In this document: one piece after another, positions 1 to 8,585 of the stretch | How the letters are laid out: the number at the start of each line of letters is the position of its first letter | Position numbering within the stretch: the first letter of the stretch is position 1 | Source of the DNA: Flavobacterium cupreum | GTDB taxonomy: Bacteria; Bacteroidota; Bacteroidia; Flavobacteriales; Flavobacteriaceae | Reading direction: 5' to 3' | Assembly: GCF_003996965.1 (NCBI RefSeq) | Contig: NZ_QWDM01000018.1 | Coordinates: 62,001 to 126,000, forward strand | DNA length: 64,000 nucleotides | Notes under the pieces: generated by a model | The model's database searches: none | What the model was told of the DNA's origin: nothing | Seen by the model: the letters and a program-made list of their open reading frames with translations, nothing else | Translations under genes and position numbers: made by a program

Positions 1-1871
1 AACAACTCATTAAATCAGATGAAAGCTGGACATACAGCAAAAGCCCGATTACGTTCAACAGCATTTTCGGAGGCGAAGATTACAATGCCAATTTAGAGCA
101 GGAAGGCTGGAATAAAAAAGGATTTAACGATGCCCGCTGGAAAAAAGTAGTCCTTCAGGAAGCACCAAAAGGAAATCTGAAAGCGCAGACTGCTCCGCCG
201 GTTACGATTCAGAAAAAGTTTGATGTAAAAGAATTCAAACAGCCGAAAACAAATACATATGTTTTTAACATGGAACAAAATCTTTCCGGTTTTCCGACGA
301 TTAAATTCAAAGGAAAAAAAGGTCAAACCGTTCGGATCTGGGTGGGGGAAGGTTTAAATGATGACGGAACTGTCGGACAGGGCAGATCCGGGAAACCTTA
401 CTACTACGACTATACCTTAAAGGGAGAAGGTGCTGAAGAATGGCAGCCAAAATTCAGTTATTACGGATTTCAGTACATTCAGATAGAAAACATTAATTAC
501 AAGGAAACGAAAAACGAAAATTTCCCGACGATTGTGGCCTTACAGTCAAATTTCATTTATAATTCGGCTGGGGAAGCCGGAACTTTTGAGTCTTCCAATG
601 AAATCTTCAACAAGACACACGAGCTCATCAATAATTCGATAAAAAGCAATTTTCAAAGTGTTTTCACCGATTGCCCGCAGCGTGAAAAATTAGGCTGGCT
701 GGAAGAAGTTCACTTGAATGGTCCGGGATTAATGTTCAATTATAATCTGGAAAGTTATATTCCGGCAATCATGCAGAACATTTCAGACTCACAGCGCGAA
801 AACGGCCTGATTCCGACTATTGTTCCCGAGTATGTAATCTTTGGCGGTGATTTTACCGATTCTCCGGAATGGGGTGTAACAGGAGTCATTTTACCGTGGA
901 TATATTATGAATATTATGGGGACTCATCCTTAATCGAAAAATATTATCCGGTCATGAAAAGCTATGTGGATTACCTGGCCACGACTTCGAAAAATCATAT
1001 CGTTTCGCACGGATTGGGGGACTGGTACGATTACGGAACGCATGCGGCAGGATATTCGAAAAACAGTCCGATTGCACTTTCGGCAACTTCTCATTATTTT
1101 TATGGAGCAAGTCTGGTGGCAAAGGCCGCAAAATTGCTCAACAAAACCGATGATATAGAGAAATACGAAAAATTAACTTCTGCTATTAAAAAAGCATTCA
1201 ACGATTCGTTTTTCAACGAAGCAACCAAACAATACGGAACCAGCAGTCAGTTTAGTAATGCCGTTCCCGTTTTTATGGATATTGTAGCACCGCAATACAA
1301 AGCAGCAGTACTGCAGAATTTAGTGGCAGATATAAAAGCGAAAGGAGACAGACTGACTACAGGCGATGTTGGAAATCGCTATTTATTTCAGGCGTTGGCC
1401 CGAAACGGAGAAAACGAAACGATGTATAAAATGAACAATCATTACGACGCACCGGGCTATGGTTTTCAGATCAAATTTGGATTAACAACCTTAACCGAAC
1501 AATTGGATCCGCGCAAAGGAAATTCATGGAATCATTTTATGATGGGACAGATTGAAGAATGGTTTTACCGAAGTTTAGCCGGAATTGTACCAGACGATGC
1601 AAACCCCGGATTTAAACATTTCTTTATTCAGCCGGAAACGTTGGGAGATATGACTTTCGTAAAAGCAACGTATCAATCCATCTATGGAAAAATTGCTTCG
1701 GCCTGGGAGAAAAAAGACGGAAAATTAATCTTGAAAGTGGAGATCCCGGCCAATACCTCAGCAACAATAAAATTACCGACTGATAAAAATCCGGAAGTAA
1801 AAGTAAACGGAAAATCAACAGAGAATTTAAAATTAGGATCAGGGAAATATACAATTGAATGCAAAATATAG
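1..1871 (+). CDS. GH78 alpha-L-rhamnosidase, 5'-truncated
   Basis: This would release terminal alpha-L-rhamnose from a plant or algal polysaccharide. The reading frame is open from base 3, well upstream of the first ATG at 270, and the extra residues (FGGEDYNANLEQEGW, then a beta-sandwich) are the typical GH78 N-terminal domain, so the true start lies before the window. The (alpha/alpha)6 catalytic region carries DCPQREKLGWLEE, then GLGDWYDYG and later GNSWNHFMMG; the C-terminus is a small beta-sandwich (IPANTSATIKLPTD). After DCPQRE it has GWLEE where the other GH78 here has WLGDR, so the two belong to different subgroups. It heads a same-strand run of carbohydrate-active genes. The family is secure; the exact linkage is inferred. 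Confidence 0.9.
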   Translation, partial: QLIKSDESWTYSKSPITFNSIFGGEDYNANLEQEGWNKKGFNDARWKKVVLQEAPKGNLKAQTAPPVTIQKKFDVKEFKQPKTNTYVFNMEQNLSGFPTIKFKGKKGQTVRIWVGEGLNDDGTVGQGRSGKPYYYDYTLKGEGAEEWQPKFSYYGFQYIQIENINYKETKNENFPTIVALQSNFIYNSAGEAGTFESSNEIFNKTHELINNSIKSNFQSVFTDCPQREKLGWLEEVHLNGPGLMFNYNLESYIPAIMQNISDSQRENGLIPTIVPEYVIFGGDFTDSPEWGVTGVILPWIYYEYYGDSSLIEKYYPVMKSYVDYLATTSKNHIVSHGLGDWYDYGTHAAGYSKNSPIALSATSHYFYGASLVAKAAKLLNKTDDIEKYEKLTSAIKKAFNDSFFNEATKQYGTSSQFSNAVPVFMDIVAPQYKAAVLQNLVADIKAKGDRLTTGDVGNRYLFQALARNGENETMYKMNNHYDAPGYGFQIKFGLTTLTEQLDPRKGNSWNHFMMGQIEEWFYRSLAGIVPDDANPGFKHFFIQPETLGDMTFVKATYQSIYGKIASAWEKKDGKLILKVEIPANTSATIKLPTDKNPEVKVNGKSTENLKLGSGKYTIECKI

Positions 1872-2195
1872 TACACGGATTTGGCTGAGAATAATGGTTA
1901 TCACAGATTTTTATTCGGGTAGTTATAAAAATTGAATAGCCTCCAGTTTTAACTGGAGGTAGAAAATCGACAAGTCATAAGGCTTTAGCCAAAATAATAG
2001 ATTAGGCTAAAGGCAATTTAGAAATTAAATTATTTTCCTCTAAAGCAGAGGCAGTTCTAAAACAGGATTACAAAATAATATACGGATTAGACTGAAAATA
2101 CTGGTTATCACAGATCTTTTATTCTCGTAGTTATAAAAATTGAATAGCCTCCAGTTTTAACTGGAGGTCGGAAATAGACAAGTCACAAGGCTTTA
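1862..2195. repeat. Two ~125-nt direct repeats with CCTCCAG hairpin
   Basis: Two imperfect direct copies, about 1862-1988 and 2071-2195, share ACGGATT, GGTTATCACAGAT, AGTTATAAAAATTGAATAG, a perfect hairpin CCTCCAG-TTTTAA-CTGGAGG, and ACAAGTCA(T/C)AAGGCTTTA. A third, shorter piece (ATAATACACGGATGACACGGAT) follows near 2229. The block fills most of the spacer between the truncated GH78 and the esterase. No open frame is seen, so it is a non-coding interspersed repeat, possibly also acting as a terminator for the rhamnosidase transcript. Confidence 0.75.
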
Positions 2196-2344
2196 AAAAA
2201 ATAGGAAATTACAAGCAAATGCAAAAAATAATACACGGATGACACGGATAAAAACGGATTTTCAAATATAAAAATCCGTGTAAATCGGTGCTTTCGCTTT
2301 AGCGAATCCGTATCATCCGTGTGCCAATCTCAACAATACGAATA

Positions 2345-3772
2345 ATGATGAATTTAAAAAATAGTAAATACGCGATCGTAATCTCACTTTTTGCCTTGAC
2401 ATTTTCAAATGCACAAAGCACTTCCGATACTAATTTCAAAAAACCGGTTTCGGAAACACTAAACAAAATTGAAACTGTTTTTAAGGTAAAAATCAATGAC
2501 GACAGAGGTTTACTAAAAGGGAAAGAATTAGACTATGCCGATTGGCGAATCGAACCGGGAAATCTGGCTGTTTCCTTAACGAATATCCTGGCTCCGTTTG
2601 AGCTGATGTATTTCAAACAACCCGACGGAACCTACATCATCAGGAAATATGAAAACCATAAAGTATCCGTAGACAAAGGAAAAGAACGACTGTCTTATTT
2701 GACCACTTTATATACCACCCTCGACGATTGGGAAAAACGCAAAAAGGAGTTAAAAGCCTGTATGATCACTTCATTTGGTTTAGACAAGGCTCCCCAAATG
2801 CCAAAGTCCAAACCTATTTTAACTCCAAAACGAATTTATAAAGATTACAGTATTGAAAATATCGGATTGGAAATTCTGCCGGGAGTTTATGTAACAGGTT
2901 CCATTTACAAACCGTATCCATTAAACAAAAAATCAGCAATTATCCTAACGCCTGACGGTCATTTCGGAGATGGAAGATACAGAAAAGACGAACAGTTACG
3001 TTGTGCAGTTTTAGCCAAAATGGGAGCAATTGTAGTCAGTTACGATTTATTTGCCTGGGGAGAATCAATGCTTCAGTTTCCGGAAGAAACACACAGAAAC
3101 AGCATTGCATCGACCGTTCAGGTTTTAAGCGGGATACGATTATTAGATTATCTGGCAACAATAAAAAATGCAGATATGTCGCGTGTTGGGGTGACCGGTG
3201 GCTCTGGCGGCGGTTCGCACACGATGTTTTTGGCCGCTTTGGATGACAGGATTACCGTTTCAGCTCCGGTTGTCATGGTTTCTTCGCATTTTTCCGGTGG
3301 CTGCCCCTGCGAAAGCGGACGCGGGATTCACTTGTGCGGTAACGGAACCAATAATGCTGAAATTTCGGCAATGATGGCCCCCAAACCACAGCTGATTGTT
3401 TCCGATGGAAAAGACTGGACACTCGCCGTTCCGGAACTTGAATTTCCTTTTATTCAGAGAACTTACTGCTTATACGGTAAAAAAGATTTGGTCGAAAATG
3501 CTCATTTTGCAAACGAAGGACATGATTTTGGAGTTTCAAAACGCATGGCTTTATATCCGTTCATGGCCAAATATTTAGGTTTGGATTTGAAAAAAGTGCA
3601 AAATCAAAAAGGCGAAATCGACGAATCGACTGTGGTGATAGAACCCAAAGAAAAAATGTTTGTTTTTGGAGATAAAGGCGAAAAATTACCGTCGAATGCT
3701 TTAAAAGATATCGACAAATTATATGAAATGTTTGGAGAAAAAAATCTAAAAGTTTACGAGGTTAAAAAATAA
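2345..3772 (+). CDS. Secreted alpha/beta-hydrolase esterase with STN-like N-terminal domain
   Basis: Probably removes ester groups (acetyl or similar) from the polysaccharide attacked by the neighbouring glycosidases. I chose one of the tandem ATGs at 2345/2348 because a signal peptide ending SNAQ follows; an upstream ATG at 2321 would add residues in front of it. Residues about 25-110 (LNKIETVFKVKI, GNLAVSLTNILAPFEL, GTYIIRKYE) look like an STN (secretin/TonB short N-terminal) fold. The rest is a prolyl-oligopeptidase-like alpha/beta hydrolase: nucleophile in TGGSGGGSH, acid near SDGKDWT, histidine in NEGHDFG. A Cys-rich loop (GGCPCESGRGIHLCG) sits between. It is close to acetylxylan-esterase-type proteins of Bacteroidota PULs; the substrate is not determined. 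Confidence 0.75.
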   Translation: MMNLKNSKYAIVISLFALTFSNAQSTSDTNFKKPVSETLNKIETVFKVKINDDRGLLKGKELDYADWRIEPGNLAVSLTNILAPFELMYFKQPDGTYIIRKYENHKVSVDKGKERLSYLTTLYTTLDDWEKRKKELKACMITSFGLDKAPQMPKSKPILTPKRIYKDYSIENIGLEILPGVYVTGSIYKPYPLNKKSAIILTPDGHFGDGRYRKDEQLRCAVLAKMGAIVVSYDLFAWGESMLQFPEETHRNSIASTVQVLSGIRLLDYLATIKNADMSRVGVTGGSGGGSHTMFLAALDDRITVSAPVVMVSSHFSGGCPCESGRGIHLCGNGTNNAEISAMMAPKPQLIVSDGKDWTLAVPELEFPFIQRTYCLYGKKDLVENAHFANEGHDFGVSKRMALYPFMAKYLGLDLKKVQNQKGEIDESTVVIEPKEKMFVFGDKGEKLPSNALKDIDKLYEMFGEKNLKVYEVKK

Positions 3773-3933
3773 ATGGATAGCCGCTAATTTCACGAATTAG
3801 AAATAATCTCCATAATCTGCCAAATCTGCGAGAGCAAATTTTTTCACGCAGATTTGACAGATCTGGCAGATTTTAATCAAGGGAAATCTTTTTATCCGAT
3901 AATTATGGGGAGTGGCTAAAAAACAATAATGAT

Positions 3934-6390
3934 ATGAAATTTATAAATAAAATCACTGCAATTTGTTTTGTAATTTGTTCGCTGACAGTAACGGCACAAA
4001 GCAAGGATGACCTGAAATTATGGTATGATAAACCGGCAGCCATCTGGAACGAAGCTTTGCCATTAGGTAACGGTCGTCTGGGCGCAATGGTTTTTGGTGA
4101 CCCTGCCGTGGAAAGACTTCAATTGAATGAAGAAACCATCTGGGCGGGTTCTCCGAATAGCAATGCACATTCCAAATCTATAAAAGCTTTGCCAATCGTT
4201 CGTCAATTGATTTTTGATGGGAAATTTGATGAAGCCCAGGATTTGGCGACGCAGGATATCATGTCACAGACCAATGACGGCATGCCGTATCAGACATTCG
4301 GAAGCGTTTATATTTCATTTCCCGGACATCAGAAATATACCGATTATTACAGGGATTTAAATATTGGCGACGCCACTGCAAAAGTAAAATACAAGGTAAA
4401 AGGCGTAGAATTTACAAGAGAAATCATTACGGCCTTTTCAGATCAGGTAATTGCGGTGAAGCTTACGGCCAGCCAGCCCGGACAAATTACCTGTAACATC
4501 TTTATGAACAGTCCGATCGATAAAACGGTAGCATCAACAGAAGGAAATCAAATTATACTTTCGGGATTAGGGACGAATTTTGAAAATGTAAAAGGAAAAG
4601 TAAAATTTCAGGGAAGACTTACCGCTCAAAACAAAGGCGGTGAAATAAACGCCAGTAACGGAATTTTAAGTATCGAAAAAGCAGATGAAGTGACATTGTA
4701 TATTTCGATAGGAACCAATTTCAAAAACTATCAGGATATTACGGGTGATGAAATTGCCAAAAGCAAATCGTATTTAGAACAGGCCTTACAGAAAAGTTTT
4801 GACGAAATTAAAAAAGCACATGTGGCGTTTTACCAAAAATTCTTTGACAGGGTTTCATTAGACTTAGGGAAAAATGAAGCAATAAAGAAACCAACAAACG
4901 AAAGAATCAGGGACTTCCCGAAACAATTTGATCCGCAACTGGCAGCGTTGTATTTTCAGTTCGGACGCTATCTTTTAATTTCAAGTTCGCAGCCCGGCGG
5001 ACAGCCCGCGAATTTGCAGGGAATCTGGAACGATATGGTAACCCCGCCCTGGGATAGTAAATACACCACAAATATCAATGCCGAAATGAATTACTGGCCT
5101 GCCGAAGTCACCAATCTTTCGGAAATGCACGAACCTTTTATTCAGATGGCAAAGGAGCTAAGCGTAACAGGTCATGAAACAGCAAAAACGATGTACAACG
5201 CCAGCGGATGGGTTTTGCATCACAACACCGATATCTGGCGCGTTACCGCTCCGGTAGATTCTGCGGCTTCCGGAATGTGGCCAACGGGTGGTGCCTGGGT
5301 TTCGCAGGATTTATGGGAAAGATATTTGTATACAGGCAATAAAAAATATTTAGAAGAGATTTATCCGGTTATGAAAGGGGCCGCAAGTTTCTTTTTAGAC
5401 TATATGATGATAGATCCTAATACCGGATATTTGGTAGTGGTACCGTCAAGCTCGCCCGAAAATACACATGCAGGAGGAACCGGAAAAGCAACTATTGCCT
5501 CCGGAACGACTATGGACAACCAATTGGTTTTTGATTTGTTTACACATGTGATCGAAGCTTCGAATCTGGTCGCACCGGATGCTGATTTTACCAAAAGAAT
5601 AAAAGAGGCCCTGGCTAAAATGGCTCCGATGAAAGTGGGGAAATACAGTCAGTTGCAGGAATGGCAGGAAGACTGGGACAATCCGGAAGACAAGCACAGA
5701 CACATTTCACATTTGTACGGACTGTTTCCGAGCAATCAGATTTCACCGACCAAAACACCGGAATTATTTGAAGCCGCAAAGAACTCATTAAACTACAGGG
5801 GCGACGAATCGACAGGCTGGTCCATGGGCTGGAAGGTATGCTGGTGGGCGCGGTTATTAGACGGAAATCACGCCTATAAATTATTGCAGGATCAAATGCA
5901 TCTCGTGACAGCAGACCAAAGAAAAGGCGGCGGCACCTATCCCAATATGCTGGATGCACACCAGCCTTTCCAAATTGATGGTAACTTTGGATGTACGGCC
6001 GGGATTGCCGAAATGCTGATGCAGAGTCAGGAAGACGCGATCCATTTATTGCCTGCCTTACCAGGTGTTTGGAAAGACGGAAGTATAAAAGGTTTAGTTG
6101 CCAGAGGCGGTTATGTAATTGACATGACATGGAAAAACAATAAAGTGTCAGAGCTGAAAATTTATTCAAAATTAGGAGGAAACTGCCGATTGAAAGTTGA
6201 GAATACTTTAAAAGGATCGTCGCTTAAAAAAGCAAAAGGGAAAAATCCGAATCCTTTGTTTTATGATGTTGAAGTGAAGAAACCTATTATTTCGGATCAG
6301 GCGAAATTGGAGAAACTACAATTACCAGCTTATACTATTTATGATGTGAATATGAAAGTAGGGCAGACGTTTACTTTTACGGGTAATTAA
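3934..6390 (+). CDS. GH95 alpha-L-fucosidase family enzyme
   Basis: An inverting glycosidase that removes alpha-1,2-linked L-fucose or L-galactose from side chains. The signal peptide ends TVTAQS. The N-terminal domain has the family hallmark EALPLGNGRLGAMVFG followed by LNEETIWAG. The (alpha/alpha)6 barrel shows the residues known from the Bifidobacterium enzyme AfcA: the asparagines of NINAEMNYWPAE, the glutamate of LQEWQED followed by HRHISHLYGLFP, and the aspartate of QIDGNFGCTAG. At 818 residues it is full length for the family. It lies between the esterase and the (alpha/alpha)6-barrel glycosidase on the same strand, with 161 bases upstream that hold only CAGATTTG-type repeat sequence. 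The family assignment is secure; fucose versus L-galactose specificity cannot be read from the sequence. Confidence 0.93.
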   Translation: MKFINKITAICFVICSLTVTAQSKDDLKLWYDKPAAIWNEALPLGNGRLGAMVFGDPAVERLQLNEETIWAGSPNSNAHSKSIKALPIVRQLIFDGKFDEAQDLATQDIMSQTNDGMPYQTFGSVYISFPGHQKYTDYYRDLNIGDATAKVKYKVKGVEFTREIITAFSDQVIAVKLTASQPGQITCNIFMNSPIDKTVASTEGNQIILSGLGTNFENVKGKVKFQGRLTAQNKGGEINASNGILSIEKADEVTLYISIGTNFKNYQDITGDEIAKSKSYLEQALQKSFDEIKKAHVAFYQKFFDRVSLDLGKNEAIKKPTNERIRDFPKQFDPQLAALYFQFGRYLLISSSQPGGQPANLQGIWNDMVTPPWDSKYTTNINAEMNYWPAEVTNLSEMHEPFIQMAKELSVTGHETAKTMYNASGWVLHHNTDIWRVTAPVDSAASGMWPTGGAWVSQDLWERYLYTGNKKYLEEIYPVMKGAASFFLDYMMIDPNTGYLVVVPSSSPENTHAGGTGKATIASGTTMDNQLVFDLFTHVIEASNLVAPDADFTKRIKEALAKMAPMKVGKYSQLQEWQEDWDNPEDKHRHISHLYGLFPSNQISPTKTPELFEAAKNSLNYRGDESTGWSMGWKVCWWARLLDGNHAYKLLQDQMHLVTADQRKGGGTYPNMLDAHQPFQIDGNFGCTAGIAEMLMQSQEDAIHLLPALPGVWKDGSIKGLVARGGYVIDMTWKNNKVSELKIYSKLGGNCRLKVENTLKGSSLKKAKGKNPNPLFYDVEVKKPIISDQAKLEKLQLPAYTIYDVNMKVGQTFTFTGN

Positions 6391-6407
6391 TATTGACATG
6401 GTTAGTT

Positions 6408-6658
6408 AGACCTAACAGGTTTTAAAAACCTGTTAGGTCTGCTTACGTTTCCTGCAAGGTTTTCAAAACCTTGTAGGTATTTATAGTTTACGTTTAGTTT
6501 GTCATTTCGACCGCAGGGAGAAACACGTGCGAAACTCGACAAAGAAAAGCCAATCTTTGTAGCCAATCTAGTGCGATTTCTCTCCCGAAGCCTAGGGATC
6601 GAAATGACAAGATTGTTTAAAAAAAAATACACCTACAAGGTTTTAAAAACCTTGTAGG
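6408..6658. repeat. Nested inverted repeats (CCTTGTAGG and GTCATTTCGA families)
   Basis: The spacer after the GH95 gene is packed with palindromes. At 6408-6440 AGACCTAACAGG faces CCTGTTAGGTCT. At about 6454-6478 and 6632-6657 two copies of GCAAGG/ACAAGG...CCTTGTAGG hairpins occur. Between them lies a long element whose ends are GTCATTTCGA (6501-6510) and TCGAAATGAC (6599-6608). No coding frame is convincing. The first hairpin may serve as terminator for the GH95 transcript; the rest looks like miniature interspersed repeats. Confidence 0.7.
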
Positions 6659-6682
6659 AGTGGGAAACTGTAAAGTTCTCTC

Positions 6683-6780
6683 GCGTGAGTGATGGAAGTG
6701 GAGCTCTTTTTTTGTGGGGTTTTTTTCAGCCTCACAAAAAAAAGCGGGAACGGACAGCACGACCCGGAGGGGCACGCCCA
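6683..6780 (+). repeat. Structured ~98-nt repeat element, copy 1
   Basis: Begins GCGTGAGTGATGGAAGTGG and ends GGAGGGGCACGCCCA; the 5' GCGTG can pair with the 3' CACGC. Inside, a T-run, GTGGGG, a loop, CCTCAC and an A-run form a hairpin. A second copy in opposite orientation lies at 16635-16726 with the same flanks and a different but still complementary inner stem. It ends 27 bases before the ATG of the following glycosidase, so it lies in that gene's 5' leader. Function unknown. Confidence 0.7.
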
Positions 6781-6807
6781 AAGAATTTTAAAAATAATAA
6801 TTTGAAT

Positions 6808-8373
6808 ATGTTACATCATTTTAAATACAAAATAGTCGTTTTCATCATTTTGGTTGCAACTTTAAACAGCTGTAAATCGGGCGCGGACTATTCTCAAAAA
6901 GGAAAATCGGTAATTTTAAAAGAAAAAAACTTCAAACATTATGTTGATTATTTCAACACGATGGAAGACGAAAATTTAAAATTTGCAATTCCGAATGATT
7001 CTGCATGGACGTGGATGGAAAAAAATATTCCGTTGTTTGAATGTCCGCAGCAAAACTTCGAGGAAATCTATTACTTCCGCTGGTGGAGCGCCCGAAAACA
7101 TATTAAGAAAACGCCACAGGGATATGCAATTACAGAGTTTTTAGTAGATCGCTCTTATGCCGATAAATACAATATGATAAGCTGTGCCTTAGGACATCAT
7201 ATCAATGAGTTCAGATGGCTGCATAATCCGGAATATCTGGAGCAGGATGTACATTTATGGTTCAGGGGGAATGAAGGCAAACCCATGAAAAAACTTCGAA
7301 CATTCAGCAGCTGGACGGCCGATGCGTTGTACAATCTTTATTTAGTCAATAAAGACGATAAATTTTTGCTGGATATGTTTCCGGATCTCGTTAACGAATA
7401 TGCCGCCTGGGAAGGAGACCGAAAACGCAAAGACGGATTGTTCTGGCAGTTTGATGTCAAGGACGGAATGGAAGAATCCTTAAGCGGTGCCAGAAAATTC
7501 AGAAATGCACGTCCGACGATTAACAGTTATATGTATGGAAACGCAGTGGCTTTGTCCAAAATGGCAAAATTAAAAGGAGATACCAAACAGGAAAGTTATT
7601 TCGCCGCCAAAGCAGATACGCTTCAGAAATTGGTAGAAAGCAAATTGTGGAATGCCGAGGATGAATTCTTTGAGACTTTCACGGAAAAAGATACGTTGGC
7701 GCAGGTGAGAGAAGCCATCGGGTTTATTCCATGGTATTTCAATCTGTCGCAAAAAGATAAAGGTTTCGAAAAAGCCTGGGAACAGGTTAAGGACGAAAAA
7801 GGATTTGCAGCCCCGTTTGGGTTAACAACCGCAGAGCGCAGAAGCCCGCGTTTCAGAACGCACGGAACCGGAACCTGCGAATGGGATGGTGCCATATGGC
7901 CCTTTGCCAGCTCGCAGACGCTAACGGCCATGGCAAATGTTCTGAACAATTATGATCAGAAAGTTGTTGCCAAAACCGATTATTTCAAACAATTGGATTT
8001 GTATGTGCAGTCCCAATATTACAGAGGAAAACCTTATCTTGGAGAGTATCTCGACCAAACGACAGGCTATTGGTTAATGGGCGATCGGGAAAGAAGCCGC
8101 TATTACAATCATTCGACTTTTAATGATTTAATCATCACAGGATTGGTCGGTTTACGCCCACGGGCAGACGAAAAGATAGAAATAAATCCGTTGATCCCAC
8201 AGGAAAAATGGGATTGGTTTTGTCTGGATAATGTTTTGTATCATGGCAATATTATTACCATTTTGTGGGATAAAACAGGAGAGAAATACCATAAAGGAAA
8301 AGGATTTAGGATTTTTAAAAACGGTAAGGAAATCGCGGTTTCCGAGAGATTAGAGAAATTAGTTTCGGAATAA
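6808..8373 (+). CDS. (alpha/alpha)6-barrel glycoside hydrolase, MGH1/GH63-like lipoprotein
   Basis: Likely an exo-glycosidase of the polysaccharide locus; its sugar is unknown. The start at 6808 is chosen because it gives a lipoprotein signal (MLHHFKYKIVVF, lipobox LNSC); the longer frame from 6685 would translate the upstream repeat. The mature part has alternating helical-barrel motifs: FRWWSARKHI, the acidic run EFLVDRSYADKY, HLWFRGNEG, INSYMYGNA, GTCEWDGAIWPFASSQT, and GEYLDQTTGYWL near the end with a small C-terminal beta domain. These resemble the mannosylglycerate-hydrolase-like (MGH1) and GH63/trehalase clan. The repeat element just upstream may affect its expression. Confidence 0.7.
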   Translation: MLHHFKYKIVVFIILVATLNSCKSGADYSQKGKSVILKEKNFKHYVDYFNTMEDENLKFAIPNDSAWTWMEKNIPLFECPQQNFEEIYYFRWWSARKHIKKTPQGYAITEFLVDRSYADKYNMISCALGHHINEFRWLHNPEYLEQDVHLWFRGNEGKPMKKLRTFSSWTADALYNLYLVNKDDKFLLDMFPDLVNEYAAWEGDRKRKDGLFWQFDVKDGMEESLSGARKFRNARPTINSYMYGNAVALSKMAKLKGDTKQESYFAAKADTLQKLVESKLWNAEDEFFETFTEKDTLAQVREAIGFIPWYFNLSQKDKGFEKAWEQVKDEKGFAAPFGLTTAERRSPRFRTHGTGTCEWDGAIWPFASSQTLTAMANVLNNYDQKVVAKTDYFKQLDLYVQSQYYRGKPYLGEYLDQTTGYWLMGDRERSRYYNHSTFNDLIITGLVGLRPRADEKIEINPLIPQEKWDWFCLDNVLYHGNIITILWDKTGEKYHKGKGFRIFKNGKEIAVSERLEKLVSE

Positions 8374-8429
8374 TCTGTTTCTTCTCTCGCAGATTTGGCA
8401 GATTTAGCAGATTTTTTGTTCTCATTTTT

Positions 8430-8524
8430 GTCATTTCGACAAAGGAGAAATCACATCAGAAGAGCGACGTACTTTACGTCTTTACTTTGTCAGATTCTCT
8501 TTCTTCGAAATAACAAACTAGAGA
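8430..8524. repeat. GTCATTTCGA palindromic repeat
   Basis: Ends GTCATTTCGA and TCGAAATAAC face each other, with GGAGAAATCACA near the left side and an internal hairpin around GACGTACTTTACGTC. It is the same family as 6501-6608 and 13767-13864. It lies in the 212-base spacer between the MGH1-like gene and the second GH78 gene, next to a CGCAGATTTGGCAGATTTAG repeat at about 8384-8405. No gene is seen. Confidence 0.6.
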
Positions 8525-8585
8525 AAATAAAAATGAATCTGCTCAGTCTGCGGGAAAAAATAGCAAAGAATCTTAAAATAAAATC

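Noticed and set aside
5615..6169. 184-codon minus-strand open frame
   Set aside because: It lies fully inside the GH95 gene, whose catalytic motifs are in the plus frame, so it is a shadow.
6685..6807. Upstream start for the MGH1-like glycosidase
   Set aside because: It would translate the structured repeat element; the ATG at 6808 gives a clean lipoprotein signal.
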